Part shown: positions 52,729-60,956 of the stretch, one piece after another
Layout: each line of letters starts with the position of its first letter
How positions within the stretch are numbered: the first letter of the stretch is position 1
Origin: Psychrobacillus sp040274765
Lineage (GTDB): Bacteria; Bacillota; Bacilli; Bacillales_A; Planococcaceae
Assembly: GCA_040274765.1 (NCBI GenBank)
Contig: JBEMAY010000001.1
Location: 29,264 to 93,263 of the forward strand
DNA length: 64,000 nt
Reading direction: 5' to 3'
Notes under the pieces: generated by a model
What the model was told of the DNA's origin: nothing
Database searches by the model: none
Seen by the model: the letters and a program-made list of their open reading frames with translations, nothing else
Position numbers and translations under genes: made by a program

Positions 52729-53751
52729 TTGAAGAGCCTAGTTGCTAAACTGGTAGTTTTATTTGCAATGATTCTGGTACTCTCTGCATGTGGAGCTGAA
52801 TCGAAAGAAGACGTAGTAAAGAAGTTGAGTAACAAATGGAGTGACGCAAAGGGTTATGAACTAACAGCAGAAATGAGTATTCTAACAGGTGCAGAGCCAA
52901 GAGTTTATAATGTGGAAGTTTGGCATACTAAACCAGACTTTTATCGTGTCAAAGTTTCTGATACAAATGCAGAAAACACACAAATGATTGTACGTAATGC
53001 TGAAGGTGTGTTTGTAGTTACACCAGCCCTTAACAAAACTTACAAATTCCAAAGTAAGTGGCCTTCAGAAAATAGCCAAGCATATTTAATCGGGTCGTTA
53101 GCAGAGGACATTAAAAAAGACAAAACCGCTACATTTAAAGAAGAAGGCAATAAATATGTATTTGAAGCCAAAACTACTAATAATCACAAAAATATGCTAC
53201 CAACTCAAAAAATCTATATCGATAAAAAGACGTTGTTACCAACAGACGTTTCGATATTAAACGAAAATCAAGAAGAACAAATTCATATTAAGTTTGACAA
53301 AGTCTCGTTAGGTAAGACTCGTGCTGCCGGAGACTATAAAATCGAACAAACACCAGCTGCTCAGGCTGAAGGTGATACAGTCGAGGCTTCAGCAGAGCTA
53401 GAAAATAGAGATTTTGAAACGCACTACCCAGTGATTAAGTGGGAAGATACTCATCTAATGGAAGAGAAGGTTATACAACTAGAAAACCAAAAACGAGTAG
53501 TGTTGACGTTTAGTGGAGGAGACAAGGATTTTACAGTTATCCAACAATTGAGCGATGCATCAATGCCTTCTACCATTCCCGTTTTTGCGCCTGGTGATCC
53601 AGTAGATTTAGGTGTGGCAATAGGAGCGGTTACAGATCAATCCATTAGCTGGGAACAAGATGGTATGTCTTTCTTTATCGCCTCCTCCTCACTAACTAAA
53701 GAGGAAATGATAGAGGTAGCAGCTTCCATGACAGTTTCTGAGTTGAAGTGA
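52729..53751 (+). CDS. Outer-surface lipoprotein of the LolA/YdcC type
   Basis: The 340-residue protein has a lipoprotein signal with LVLSACGAE (lipidated Cys about 21). The following region resembles the LolA/LppX half-barrel (WHTKPDFYRVKV, QKIYIDKKTLLPTDV). B. subtilis YdcC, at the same locus, is described as sporulation-related. The TTG at 52729 has GAAAGGGTGG upstream. It would sit on the outer face of the membrane and might bind a lipid. The role is not established. Confidence 0.85.
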   Translation: MKSLVAKLVVLFAMILVLSACGAESKEDVVKKLSNKWSDAKGYELTAEMSILTGAEPRVYNVEVWHTKPDFYRVKVSDTNAENTQMIVRNAEGVFVVTPALNKTYKFQSKWPSENSQAYLIGSLAEDIKKDKTATFKEEGNKYVFEAKTTNNHKNMLPTQKIYIDKKTLLPTDVSILNENQEEQIHIKFDKVSLGKTRAAGDYKIEQTPAAQAEGDTVEASAELENRDFETHYPVIKWEDTHLMEEKVIQLENQKRVVLTFSGGDKDFTVIQQLSDASMPSTIPVFAPGDPVDLGVAIGAVTDQSISWEQDGMSFFIASSSLTKEEMIEVAASMTVSELK

Positions 53752-53820
53752 TTATAGGTTGACGACCTCTTCTTTCAAGGAGCATAATAATTTTAAAGAC
53801 TTGGAAGAAGAGGGTTCATA

Positions 53821-54927
53821 ATGTCGCAAAAGCTATATAGACCAACGTTTATTGAAATAGATTTACTAGCCATACAAACTAATATAAAAAGGTTAAAAGA
53901 AAATTTACCATCTTTAACTGAAATCATTGCAGTAGTAAAAGCAAATGCATATGGGCACGGAGACTTGGAGGTGGCACGTGCCGCTCTTCAAGCAGGTGCG
54001 TCTATGCTTGCTGTTGCTACTCCTGAAGAAGCATTACATTTAAGAGAAGCTGGCATCAAAGCAGAGATCCTTGTTTTGGGAGCTGTACCTCCTTCTTTTT
54101 TACCGGAGGCACACGCCCAGAATATTACACTTACAGCTTATTCATATGAATGGCTTCTTGCTACAAAAGAGTTTAAAATTCCAGTAAAAGTCCATATTAA
54201 AATAGATAGTGGCATGGGGAGAATAGGATTTTCAGATAAAGAGGAACTGAAAAAAGCTTTAATTTATATTAAGGAGTCTAGTAGCTTAGAGATTAAAGGT
54301 GCTTATACCCACTTTGCTACAGCAGACGATGAGGATCACGAATATTTTAATATGCAAGTTAAAAAGTTTACCTCCTTTTTAGAGTTATTTGAACAGAAGC
54401 CTGCCATGATTCACGCATCTAATAGCGCTGCTGCGCTGCAACACCCTAGTCAAAGCTGGGATGCAGTTCGTTTCGGTATATCTATGTATGGAATTGCACC
54501 CTCACCGTTTTTGAACAATCATCTACCGTTTCCTTTAGAAAAATCTCTTTCTTTGCATACCGAAATAATACATGTAAAGAAGGTTAAAGAGGGAGACTCA
54601 ATCGGGTATGGTGCTTCCTATACTGCTAAATCCGAAGAATGGATTGGTACATTACCAATTGGCTATGCAGATGGACTCCTTAGAAACCTCCATACAGAGC
54701 ATGTTCTAGTGAAAGGTAAAAGAATGCCAATTGTTGGGAAGATTTGTATGGATCAATGTATGATACGTCTAGATGGTCCAATGAAAGTCGGAGAAAAAGT
54801 TGTCTTAATAGGAAAACAAGGAAACGAGGAAATCGAGGTTGAAGAATGGGCAAAAACGCTTCAAACGATTCCATATGAAGTATGCTGTACCTTATCTACT
54901 AGAATACCTAGAATTTATCACAAGTAA
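53821..54927 (+). CDS. alr: Alanine racemase
   Basis: Alr converts L-alanine to D-alanine with PLP, for cell-wall precursors. The 368-residue protein has the PLP Lys40 in AVVKANAYGHG, the second catalytic Tyr in YGASYTAKSEEWIGTLPIGYADG (about 263) and GKICMDQCMIRL. It provides the substrate for Ddl, which is encoded nine kilobases upstream. AGAAGAGGG precedes the ATG. Confidence 0.96.
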   Translation: MSQKLYRPTFIEIDLLAIQTNIKRLKENLPSLTEIIAVVKANAYGHGDLEVARAALQAGASMLAVATPEEALHLREAGIKAEILVLGAVPPSFLPEAHAQNITLTAYSYEWLLATKEFKIPVKVHIKIDSGMGRIGFSDKEELKKALIYIKESSSLEIKGAYTHFATADDEDHEYFNMQVKKFTSFLELFEQKPAMIHASNSAAALQHPSQSWDAVRFGISMYGIAPSPFLNNHLPFPLEKSLSLHTEIIHVKKVKEGDSIGYGASYTAKSEEWIGTLPIGYADGLLRNLHTEHVLVKGKRMPIVGKICMDQCMIRLDGPMKVGEKVVLIGKQGNEEIEVEEWAKTLQTIPYEVCCTLSTRIPRIYHK

Positions 54928-55060
54928 ACTGTCGACAAAACGTAGTTCTTCATGCATAATTTGTCTAACCATTTCTTATAATGTCTTTTATTTCACGCCC
55001 AGTAATGGTAAGATGAAGTATATTGTCAGATAGGGAAATGTTTTGTCGGAGGTGTTTGCT

Positions 55061-55339
55061 GTGGTAAGTGATAAAAAGAAAAAAGAAACGCTTATAGAGA
55101 TTCCAATGCAAATGGGTAATGAGGGAAAGAAAGTTAAACAATCATTACCAAATAGGGAAAGCGTTGCTCGTGTACATGCAAATGAATATATAAAGAAAGG
55201 CCAGGCAAATCTTATAAGAGAAGCTATGATGAAAGGCTATGTTGAGATGTCTCATATTAACTTATCCATATGTACGGAATGTCAGCATGCGGAATATGAA
55301 GCACAACATACGACAGAGCGACTCGTAAGTGGAGGATGA
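55061..55339 (+). CDS. ndoAI: Antitoxin NdoAI (EndB), ribbon-helix-helix MazE-type
   Basis: The 92-residue protein has an RHH-type DNA-binding region (about 1-50; ETLIEIPMQM, NEYIKKGQANLIREAM) and a C-terminal toxin-binding helix (MSHINLSICTECQHAEYEAQ). It neutralises NdoA and represses the operon. The GTG at 55061 lies after GGAGGTG with good spacing; a longer TTG frame starts too close to that site. The toxin gene follows at once. Position before rsbR matches B. subtilis. Confidence 0.9.
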   Translation: MVSDKKKKETLIEIPMQMGNEGKKVKQSLPNRESVARVHANEYIKKGQANLIREAMMKGYVEMSHINLSICTECQHAEYEAQHTTERLVSGG

Positions 55340-55343
55340 AAAC

Positions 55344-55694
55344 TTGATCGTAAAACGTGGGGACGTTTTTTTTGCAGATTTATCACCAGTAGTCGGGTCT
55401 GAGCAAGGTGGAACCAGACCCGTATTGGTGATACAAAATGATATCGGAAATCGGTTTAGTCCAACTGTGATTGTAGCAGCAATTACCGCGCAAATTCAAA
55501 AAGCGAAATTGCCAACACATGTGGAAATCAATGCAAAAGAGTATGATTTTGAACGTGATTCAGTTATATTATTAGAACAATTACGAACGATTGATAAGTC
55601 TAGGCTTACGGATAAGATTACACATTTAGATGAAGATGTAATGGAAGAAGTGGATCATGCACTAGGTATCAGTTTAGGCATCGTAAAATTTTAA
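55344..55694 (+). CDS. ndoA: Endoribonuclease toxin NdoA (MazF/EndoA)
   Basis: NdoA cuts mRNA at UACAU in B. subtilis. The 116-residue protein has the same length and the conserved VKRGDVFFADLSPVVGSEQGG start, RPVLVIQNDIGNRFSPTVI, and FERDSVILLEQLRTIDK (catalytic Arg and Thr region). TTG 55344 is chosen after GGAGGATG; a GTG at 55329 is too close to the ribosome site. A weak terminator follows before the stressosome operon. Confidence 0.93.
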   Translation: MIVKRGDVFFADLSPVVGSEQGGTRPVLVIQNDIGNRFSPTVIVAAITAQIQKAKLPTHVEINAKEYDFERDSVILLEQLRTIDKSRLTDKITHLDEDVMEEVDHALGISLGIVKF

Positions 55695-55707
55695 ATACAT
55701 AGACAAG

Positions 55708-55745
55708 ACGCAATGTGTAGCCGACAAATACGCATTGTGTTTTTT
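55708..55745 (+). terminator. Probable terminator of ndoAI-ndoA
   Basis: ACGCAATG pairs with CATTGTGT (one G-U pair) around a 17-base loop, followed by seven Ts. Confidence 0.7.
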
Positions 55746-56047
55746 TGTTTTCTCTTTATATGATTAATTTAGCAAATAGGGTAGACATGAGCTTTTCCAA
55801 GTCATTGATTAAGGTAGAAGAGGTGTGTGACAGACAAAACACCGAATTGAGTGACATTAGTAAAAACTTTACTTGATTAATTTTAAAAAGTTTAATATGA
55901 AAATGATTTATATAGCTAAGTTTGGAGAAGATTATGTTGCGATTGGGCAAGCTAAAAAATTCTGCAAAGATATTAATAGATGTAAAATCTTTTAAGATTC
56001 GTTACAATATAATTACCATTTAATAATGAGGAGCTGGGAACAACCAA
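55746..56047. promoter_or_regulatory. Upstream region of rsbR with probable promoter
   Basis: About 300 AT-rich bases separate ndoA from rsbR. A TATAAT -10 lies at 56008-56013, preceded by a weak -35. Open frames of 29-32 codons (for example 55898-55996) have no ribosome sites, and I do not call them genes. Confidence 0.45.
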
Positions 56048-56875
56048 ATGAATAAACAAATTGCTACATACATTCGCGATAATATCGATATAATATTGGA
56101 AAAATGGAAAGTAAGAATGGAAGACGAAAAAGATGACCGTTTTTTTCAAATTATGTCAGATCAAGTTATTGACCATACTGCACGCGAATTTGGGGAATTA
56201 ATGATATCGAGTCTTACTGAGGATCAGGAAATTTATACAGGGAAGCTAAACGACTTTTCCGAACAAATTGTGCGCTACGGATGGTCTATATCTTTTGTTT
56301 TAAAATCATTGACTAACTTTACAGAAGTTATCTATGAGGATATGGAAAGTGCCGGACATTTAAATGAAAATAATTATAAATCTTATCGCTCTATTTTGAA
56401 CAATTGGCTAACGCCTCTTACTCATACGATTGTAGAAGCTTACTCCGTTGTTTGGGAAAAAACAGTGAACCTACAAAAAATAGCATTACAGGAACTTTCG
56501 GCTTCTCTTATTCCTGTATTTGAAAAGATTTCAGTAATGCCATTGGTTGGAACAATTGACACAGAGCGTGCAAAGCTTATAATGGAAAACTTACTGCAAG
56601 GTGTAGTAAAACATCGTGCAGAGGTAGTGTTATTGGATATTACAGGAGTCCCTGTAGTCGACACGATGGTCGCGCATCATATTATTCAGGCTGCTGATGC
56701 AGTACGCTTAGTAGGAGCGAAGTGTTTCTTAGTCGGAATTCGCCCAGAGATTGCTCAGACAATTGTTACGCTTGGTATTAATTTAAATGATTTTACGACA
56801 ACAAGTACTTTGCAACGTGGAGTGGAACAAGCATTGGCATTAACAAATAGAGCGATAGTTGAGGTGAAACCATAA
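56048..56875 (+). CDS. rsbR: Stressosome scaffold RsbR
   Basis: RsbR co-assembles with RsbS into the stressosome, which captures RsbT until stress releases it. The 275-residue protein has an N-terminal globin-like sensor domain (about 1-140) and a C-terminal STAS domain (about 155-275). The latter includes EVVLLDITGVPVVDTMVAHHI, with the two Thr phosphorylation sites conserved. It heads the eight-gene sigB operon and overlaps rsbS by one base (TAATG). Confidence 0.94.
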   Translation: MNKQIATYIRDNIDIILEKWKVRMEDEKDDRFFQIMSDQVIDHTAREFGELMISSLTEDQEIYTGKLNDFSEQIVRYGWSISFVLKSLTNFTEVIYEDMESAGHLNENNYKSYRSILNNWLTPLTHTIVEAYSVVWEKTVNLQKIALQELSASLIPVFEKISVMPLVGTIDTERAKLIMENLLQGVVKHRAEVVLLDITGVPVVDTMVAHHIIQAADAVRLVGAKCFLVGIRPEIAQTIVTLGINLNDFTTTSTLQRGVEQALALTNRAIVEVKP

Positions 56876-57237
56876 TGATGACGCGAATTCCAATTTTAAA
56901 GTTAAGGGATTGTCTAATTGTATCCATACAGTGGGAGCTAGATGATCAAACAGCTTTGTCTTTTCAAGAAGATTTATTGGACAAGCTGCATACAACAGCT
57001 GCTAGAGGAGTAGTTCTAGATTTAACACCGATTGATTTTATTGATTCTTTTATCGCTAAAGTTCTTGGAGACGTTATTAATATGTCTGGTTTAATGGGAG
57101 CTAAAGTAGTGATAACGGGAATTCAACCAGCAGTTGCCATCACATTAATCGAGCTAGGAATTCGACTTGAGAATGTAGTAACTGCTTTAGACTTAGAAAA
57201 TGGATTGGAAAAACTTGAACGAGAATTGGAGGACTAA
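56875..57237 (+). CDS. rsbS: Stressosome antagonist RsbS
   Basis: The 120-residue single STAS-domain protein carries the RsbT phosphorylation Ser in TPIDFIDSFIAKVLGDV (about 59). Unphosphorylated RsbS holds RsbT; phosphorylation by RsbT under stress frees it. The ATG overlaps rsbR and lies six bases before rsbT begins. Confidence 0.94.
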   Translation: MMTRIPILKLRDCLIVSIQWELDDQTALSFQEDLLDKLHTTAARGVVLDLTPIDFIDSFIAKVLGDVINMSGLMGAKVVITGIQPAVAITLIELGIRLENVVTALDLENGLEKLERELED

Positions 57238-57243
57238 TCCATT

Positions 57244-57645
57244 ATGAATATGACGTCTTCAGTTCACATTATAAGTGAGTGGGATATAGTAGCTGCAAGG
57301 CAACTGGGGAGAAACGAAGCAAAAGATGCTGGTTTCGGAACAGTAGACCAAGCTAGAATTACTACCGCTATTAGCGAGCTCGCTCGAAATATATATTTAT
57401 ACGCTGGAAAAGGGAATATAGAAATTAAACAAATTGTAGAAGGTAATCTAAAGGGTATTTTAATAATTGCTTCTGATGAAGGGCCTGGAATTGCTGATGT
57501 ACGTAAAGTAATGGAAGATGGGTATACCACTTCTGGAGGCTTAGGAGCAGGATTGCCAGGAGTTAAACGACTAATGGACGATTTCAAAATCGAGACTGTA
57601 GTTGGAGATGGGACAACAATTACCGCAACTAAGTGGTTAAGATAG
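57244..57645 (+). CDS. rsbT: Serine kinase / RsbU activator RsbT
   Basis: The 133-residue GHKL-fold kinase has ISELARNIYLYAG (N box), DEGPGIADV (G1 box) and GLGAGLPGVKRLMD (G2 box). It phosphorylates RsbR and RsbS and, once released, binds and activates the phosphatase RsbU. It follows rsbS with TTGGAGGAC before the ATG. Confidence 0.95.
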   Translation: MNMTSSVHIISEWDIVAARQLGRNEAKDAGFGTVDQARITTAISELARNIYLYAGKGNIEIKQIVEGNLKGILIIASDEGPGIADVRKVMEDGYTTSGGLGAGLPGVKRLMDDFKIETVVGDGTTITATKWLR

Positions 57646-57657
57646 GGGGTAAAATAA

Positions 57658-58659
57658 ATGCCTCAAGAATTTAAGAAACAATATAAGGAAATTTTGAGAC
57701 AGTATACGCTAAGTCAAACGGAGCATAATCTGTACAAAGGGCAAAATGTGAGTCGAGAGCTCATACAAAAAAATATTTCTCCGGAGGAAGTAATCAGTAT
57801 ACATAAGGCTTCTCTTGAAGAGATTATACCTGATTTACCGGAAGAGGTTTCTCATTCCTTTGATTTCTTAATAGAAGTTATGATTAGATATGGTTTGGCT
57901 TTAAAAGAACATCAAACCCTTATTGAAAAACAACAAAACTTCAAAATGGAAATGGAATTGGCTACTAATGTCCAACAAACCCTGCTTAAATCCAAGATTC
58001 CTAACATGAACAACTTGGATATAGGGTTAATTTCTGTGCCGGCAAAAGAAATGAACGGTGATTACACTCACTTTTTGAGTAATGATCATGCTATAGGCAT
58101 TGCCGTGGCGGATGTTATTGGTAAGGGGATACCCGCGGCTCTTTGTATGTCCATGATAAAATATGGGATGGATAGTTTGGACGGTCCAAATACAGATCCA
58201 GTGGTTGTGTTGGATATCATCAATCGAATTGTTGAAAAAAGTGTTAGTGATTCAATGTTTATCTCCATGTTTTATGGGACATACGATACTTCATTGAGTG
58301 AATTCACTTATGCTTCAGCAGGACATGAGCCACCTTTGTTCTATTGTGCTCAGAAAGGGAAGTTTAAAGAGCTTCAAGCAAAAGGGTTATTGCTTGGTGT
58401 GGTTCCTAATGTCAAATATGAACAACATTCTATTACGTTAGAAAAAGATGATTTTATTGTAATGATGACAGACGGTGTAACGGAATGTCGTTCAAAGGAA
58501 GGCTTTATTGACCAAAATATAATACTAAATATTATCGAAAGCGTTAAAGATAAGCCAGCTCAAGAAATGGTCGAGTATGTATTTCATAAGCTAGAGGAAT
58601 TGCAGGAATTTGAACAACGTGATGATTTTACTCTAGTCATTTTCAAGAAGTCACTGTAA
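57658..58659 (+). CDS. rsbU: PP2C phosphatase RsbU
   Basis: The 333-residue protein has an N-terminal four-helix RsbT-binding domain (about 1-85), a linker and a PP2C (SpoIIE-type) domain (about 115-333). The latter carries the metal-binding ADVIGKGIPAAL, AGHEPPLF and MTDGVTECRS. It dephosphorylates RsbV-P, the environmental-stress input to sigma-B. AGGGGGT precedes the ATG. An internal sigma-B promoter follows. Confidence 0.95.
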   Translation: MPQEFKKQYKEILRQYTLSQTEHNLYKGQNVSRELIQKNISPEEVISIHKASLEEIIPDLPEEVSHSFDFLIEVMIRYGLALKEHQTLIEKQQNFKMEMELATNVQQTLLKSKIPNMNNLDIGLISVPAKEMNGDYTHFLSNDHAIGIAVADVIGKGIPAALCMSMIKYGMDSLDGPNTDPVVVLDIINRIVEKSVSDSMFISMFYGTYDTSLSEFTYASAGHEPPLFYCAQKGKFKELQAKGLLLGVVPNVKYEQHSITLEKDDFIVMMTDGVTECRSKEGFIDQNIILNIIESVKDKPAQEMVEYVFHKLEELQEFEQRDDFTLVIFKKSL

Positions 58660-58663
58660 AAAT

Positions 58664-58689
58664 GTTTAACAATTAACGTATCGTGGTAT
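58664..58689 (+). promoter_or_regulatory. Internal sigma-B promoter before rsbV
   Basis: GTTTAA (58664-58669), 14 bases, TGGTAT (58684-58689) matches the sigma-B consensus with one mismatch. The position between rsbU and rsbV is exactly where the autoregulatory sigma-B promoter lies in B. subtilis. Confidence 0.85.
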
Positions 58690-58728
58690 AGATACGTATA
58701 TATAGTGAAAACGGGGGATAAGTTGATT

Positions 58729-59070
58729 ATGAACATATCAGTAGAACTACACGAAGAAGAAATGCGTGTCAAAGGAATTATTAAAGGTGAGATTGATGCA
58801 TTCACAGCACCTATATTAAGAGAAAAGCTTTCAGAGATCAATTTAAAAGAAGATTTACGTGTCGAGTTAAATTTAACAGACGTATCATATATGGATAGTA
58901 CTGGATTAGGTGTATTTGTAGGTTTCTATAAAAGTGCTAAGGAGTCAAATGTCCATATGGAATTAACTGGACTTTCACCTCGCCTTAAAAGATTGTTTGA
59001 TATTACTGGGTTAGGGGACATTATGGACATTCAAGCGAGTGAAGAGGTGAAAATAGATGAAACCGTTTGA
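58729..59070 (+). CDS. rsbV: Anti-anti-sigma factor RsbV
   Basis: The 113-residue STAS protein has the phosphorylated Ser57 in VSYMDSTGLGVFVGF. When dephosphorylated by RsbU it binds RsbW and frees sigma-B. ATG 58729 aligns with the B. subtilis start; a TTG six bases earlier is closer to GGGGGAT, and either is possible. It overlaps rsbW by 14 bases. Confidence 0.94.
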   Translation: MNISVELHEEEMRVKGIIKGEIDAFTAPILREKLSEINLKEDLRVELNLTDVSYMDSTGLGVFVGFYKSAKESNVHMELTGLSPRLKRLFDITGLGDIMDIQASEEVKIDETV

Positions 59071-59527
59071 TTATGTGGAAATTCGTTTACCTGCAAAGCC
59101 TCAATATGTAAGTGTTGCACGTCTTACAATATCAGGATTAGCGAATCGTATGGGCTTTTCGTATGATGATATCGAAGATTTAAAGATTGCTGCGAGTGAA
59201 GCAATTACTAACGCAGTTCAGCATGCTTATGCAGAAGATGAGGACGGCGAAGTAGTAATTGGTTGTGCGCTATATACTGATCGAATCGAAATTATGATTG
59301 CAGACCATGGAAAGAGTTTTAACTTTGAGGAAACAAAAGCGCAAGTGGGACCTTACCATGATTTAGAGGAAGGATCATTCTTACGTGAAGGAGGGCTTGG
59401 CTTATACCTTATTGAAACTTTAATGGACGAGGTAAAAGTTCATCACCAAGAGGGCGTAACTGTATTCATGACAAAGCATGTCGGAGTAAAGCAGGTGGAT
59501 GATAATGTCGAACACATCTCTTCCTAA
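59057..59527 (+). CDS. rsbW: Anti-sigma-B factor and serine kinase RsbW
   Basis: The 156-residue GHKL kinase has ASEAITNAVQHAYA (N box), ADHGKSFNF (G1 box region) and EGGLGLYLIETLMD (G2 box). It sequesters sigma-B or phosphorylates RsbV depending on energy and stress. It begins inside rsbV and ends inside sigB (23-base overlap), so the three are coupled. Confidence 0.95.
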   Translation: MKPFDYVEIRLPAKPQYVSVARLTISGLANRMGFSYDDIEDLKIAASEAITNAVQHAYAEDEDGEVVIGCALYTDRIEIMIADHGKSFNFEETKAQVGPYHDLEEGSFLREGGLGLYLIETLMDEVKVHHQEGVTVFMTKHVGVKQVDDNVEHISS

Positions 59528-60287
59528 AGAGTCAAAGGAACAAATATTAAAGTGGATTAAAGAATATCAAACGACAGAAAGTGAAGAGGCTCAAACAAAT
59601 CTCGTTTTAAACTATGAGCGTTTGGTTGAGTCGATTGCTCGTAAATACTCAAATGGTAAGTCTCATCATGAGGATATTGTTCAAGTAGGAATGCTTGGTC
59701 TATTGGGAGCCATAAGAAGATACGATCCATCCTTTGGTAAAAACTTTGAAGCCTTTGCCATCCCGACGATTATAGGGGAAATTAAAAGGTTCCTTAGAGA
59801 CAAAACATGGGCAGTTCATGTGCCCAGAAGAATAAAAGAATTAGGCCCACGTATTAGATCGGCTGTAGAAGTGCTAACAACTGAGTTTCAAAGATCTCCT
59901 CTTGTCCCAGAAATTGCAGATTATCTTGATGTAGAAGTTGAGGATGTTCTCGAAGCAATGGAAATGGGCAAAAGCTATCAAGCACTGTCGATGGATCATT
60001 CCTTAGAATCCGATGCAGATGGTAGCACTATTACTTTGTTTGACGTAATTGGTCAGACAGATGGAGAATTTGAAAAAACTGATCAGCGCTTACTTGTAGC
60101 GGAAGCTTTTAATGTGTTGTCTGAAAGAGAAAAAGAAATTATTTTACTTACATACATGGAGCAGCTGAGTCAGAAAGAAACAGGCGACCGTCTCGGTATC
60201 TCGCAAATGCATGTATCGAGAATTCAACGCAAAGCTATAAAGAAATTACAAGAGGCAATATTATCGTCAGGTGGAATTGTAAATTGA
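59505..60287 (+). CDS. sigB: RNA polymerase general-stress sigma factor SigB
   Basis: The 260-residue sigma-70-family protein has region 2 (EDIVQVGMLGLLGAIRRYDPSFGKNFEAFAIP), region 3 (VHVPRRIKELGPRIRSA) and region 4.2 (LSQKETGDRLGISQMHVSRIQRKA). It is clearly a sigma-B/F/G type. ATG 59505 lies six bases after AGGTGG; ATG 59499 would be too close. It drives the stress regulon, and this window also contains candidate sigma-B promoters at 24151-24176 and possibly 23589-23614. Confidence 0.96.
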   Translation: MSNTSLPKESKEQILKWIKEYQTTESEEAQTNLVLNYERLVESIARKYSNGKSHHEDIVQVGMLGLLGAIRRYDPSFGKNFEAFAIPTIIGEIKRFLRDKTWAVHVPRRIKELGPRIRSAVEVLTTEFQRSPLVPEIADYLDVEVEDVLEAMEMGKSYQALSMDHSLESDADGSTITLFDVIGQTDGEFEKTDQRLLVAEAFNVLSEREKEIILLTYMEQLSQKETGDRLGISQMHVSRIQRKAIKKLQEAILSSGGIVN

Positions 60288-60883
60288 TAAACTACTCAGA
60301 TGAAAAAGTCGAGTTGCTAGTCTTTCAAGAAGCAAAGTCAGGGAATGCAGAGTCTGGTGATACTTACTATGTATCAAAACATGAAGATTTTATGCTTTGT
60401 GCCATTGCAGATGGATTAGGGAACGGTCCAGTAGCGAAAGAATCTGCAGATGTCATACCAGATATTTTAGAAAAATATCCCGAAGAAACATTGGATAACT
60501 TATTGATGAGATGCAATGAGCATATGGTTCAAAAACGAGGGGCGGCAGTTGCTCTCGTGAAAATTGATTATAAGGCTCAAACTATATCTTACAGCTGTGT
60601 GGGCAATATAAAGTTTTATATGTATCAACGCTCTACAGGAAAAATGATTTATCCATTGCCAGTCATGGGCTATCTCTCGGGAAGAAAGCAAAAGATTAAT
60701 ACTCAAACTTATCCTTGTGCAAAGGATGATCTGTTCCTCTTACATTCTGACGGAGTGGTGATGAAGAGTCCGAAATCTACTATTAAGGAGTCTAGCGGAA
60801 CAAAATGTTTGTACGAAACAGTTTATAAAGAAATAGAACATGGCGATGACGCCACATTCATTGTAGGAAGCTTACTCTCATAA
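60284..60883 (+). CDS. rsbX: Phosphoserine phosphatase RsbX
   Basis: The 199-residue small PP2C-fold protein has AIADGLGNGPVAKESAD (metal-binding Asp) and LLHSDGVVMKS. RsbX dephosphorylates RsbS-P and RsbR-P to reset the stressosome. The TTG overlaps the sigB stop by four bases. A terminator at its end closes the operon. Confidence 0.92.
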   Translation: MINYSDEKVELLVFQEAKSGNAESGDTYYVSKHEDFMLCAIADGLGNGPVAKESADVIPDILEKYPEETLDNLLMRCNEHMVQKRGAAVALVKIDYKAQTISYSCVGNIKFYMYQRSTGKMIYPLPVMGYLSGRKQKINTQTYPCAKDDLFLLHSDGVVMKSPKSTIKESSGTKCLYETVYKEIEHGDDATFIVGSLLS

Positions 60884-60903
60884 TTAAAGGGGTAAGCTTC
60901 TTT
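60867..60903 (+). terminator. Terminator of the sigB operon
   Basis: GAAGCTTAC pairs perfectly with GTAAGCTTC around the rsbX stop codon, followed by TTT. Confidence 0.75.
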
Positions 60904-60956
60904 GCTGCGTTCTGTATATGGTAAAATAAAGGTTAGATAGAAAGGATGGGTTTGTT

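Noticed and set aside
55756..55950. 64-codon minus-strand ORF and two short plus-strand frames upstream of rsbR
   Set aside because: None has a ribosome site and the composition looks non-coding.
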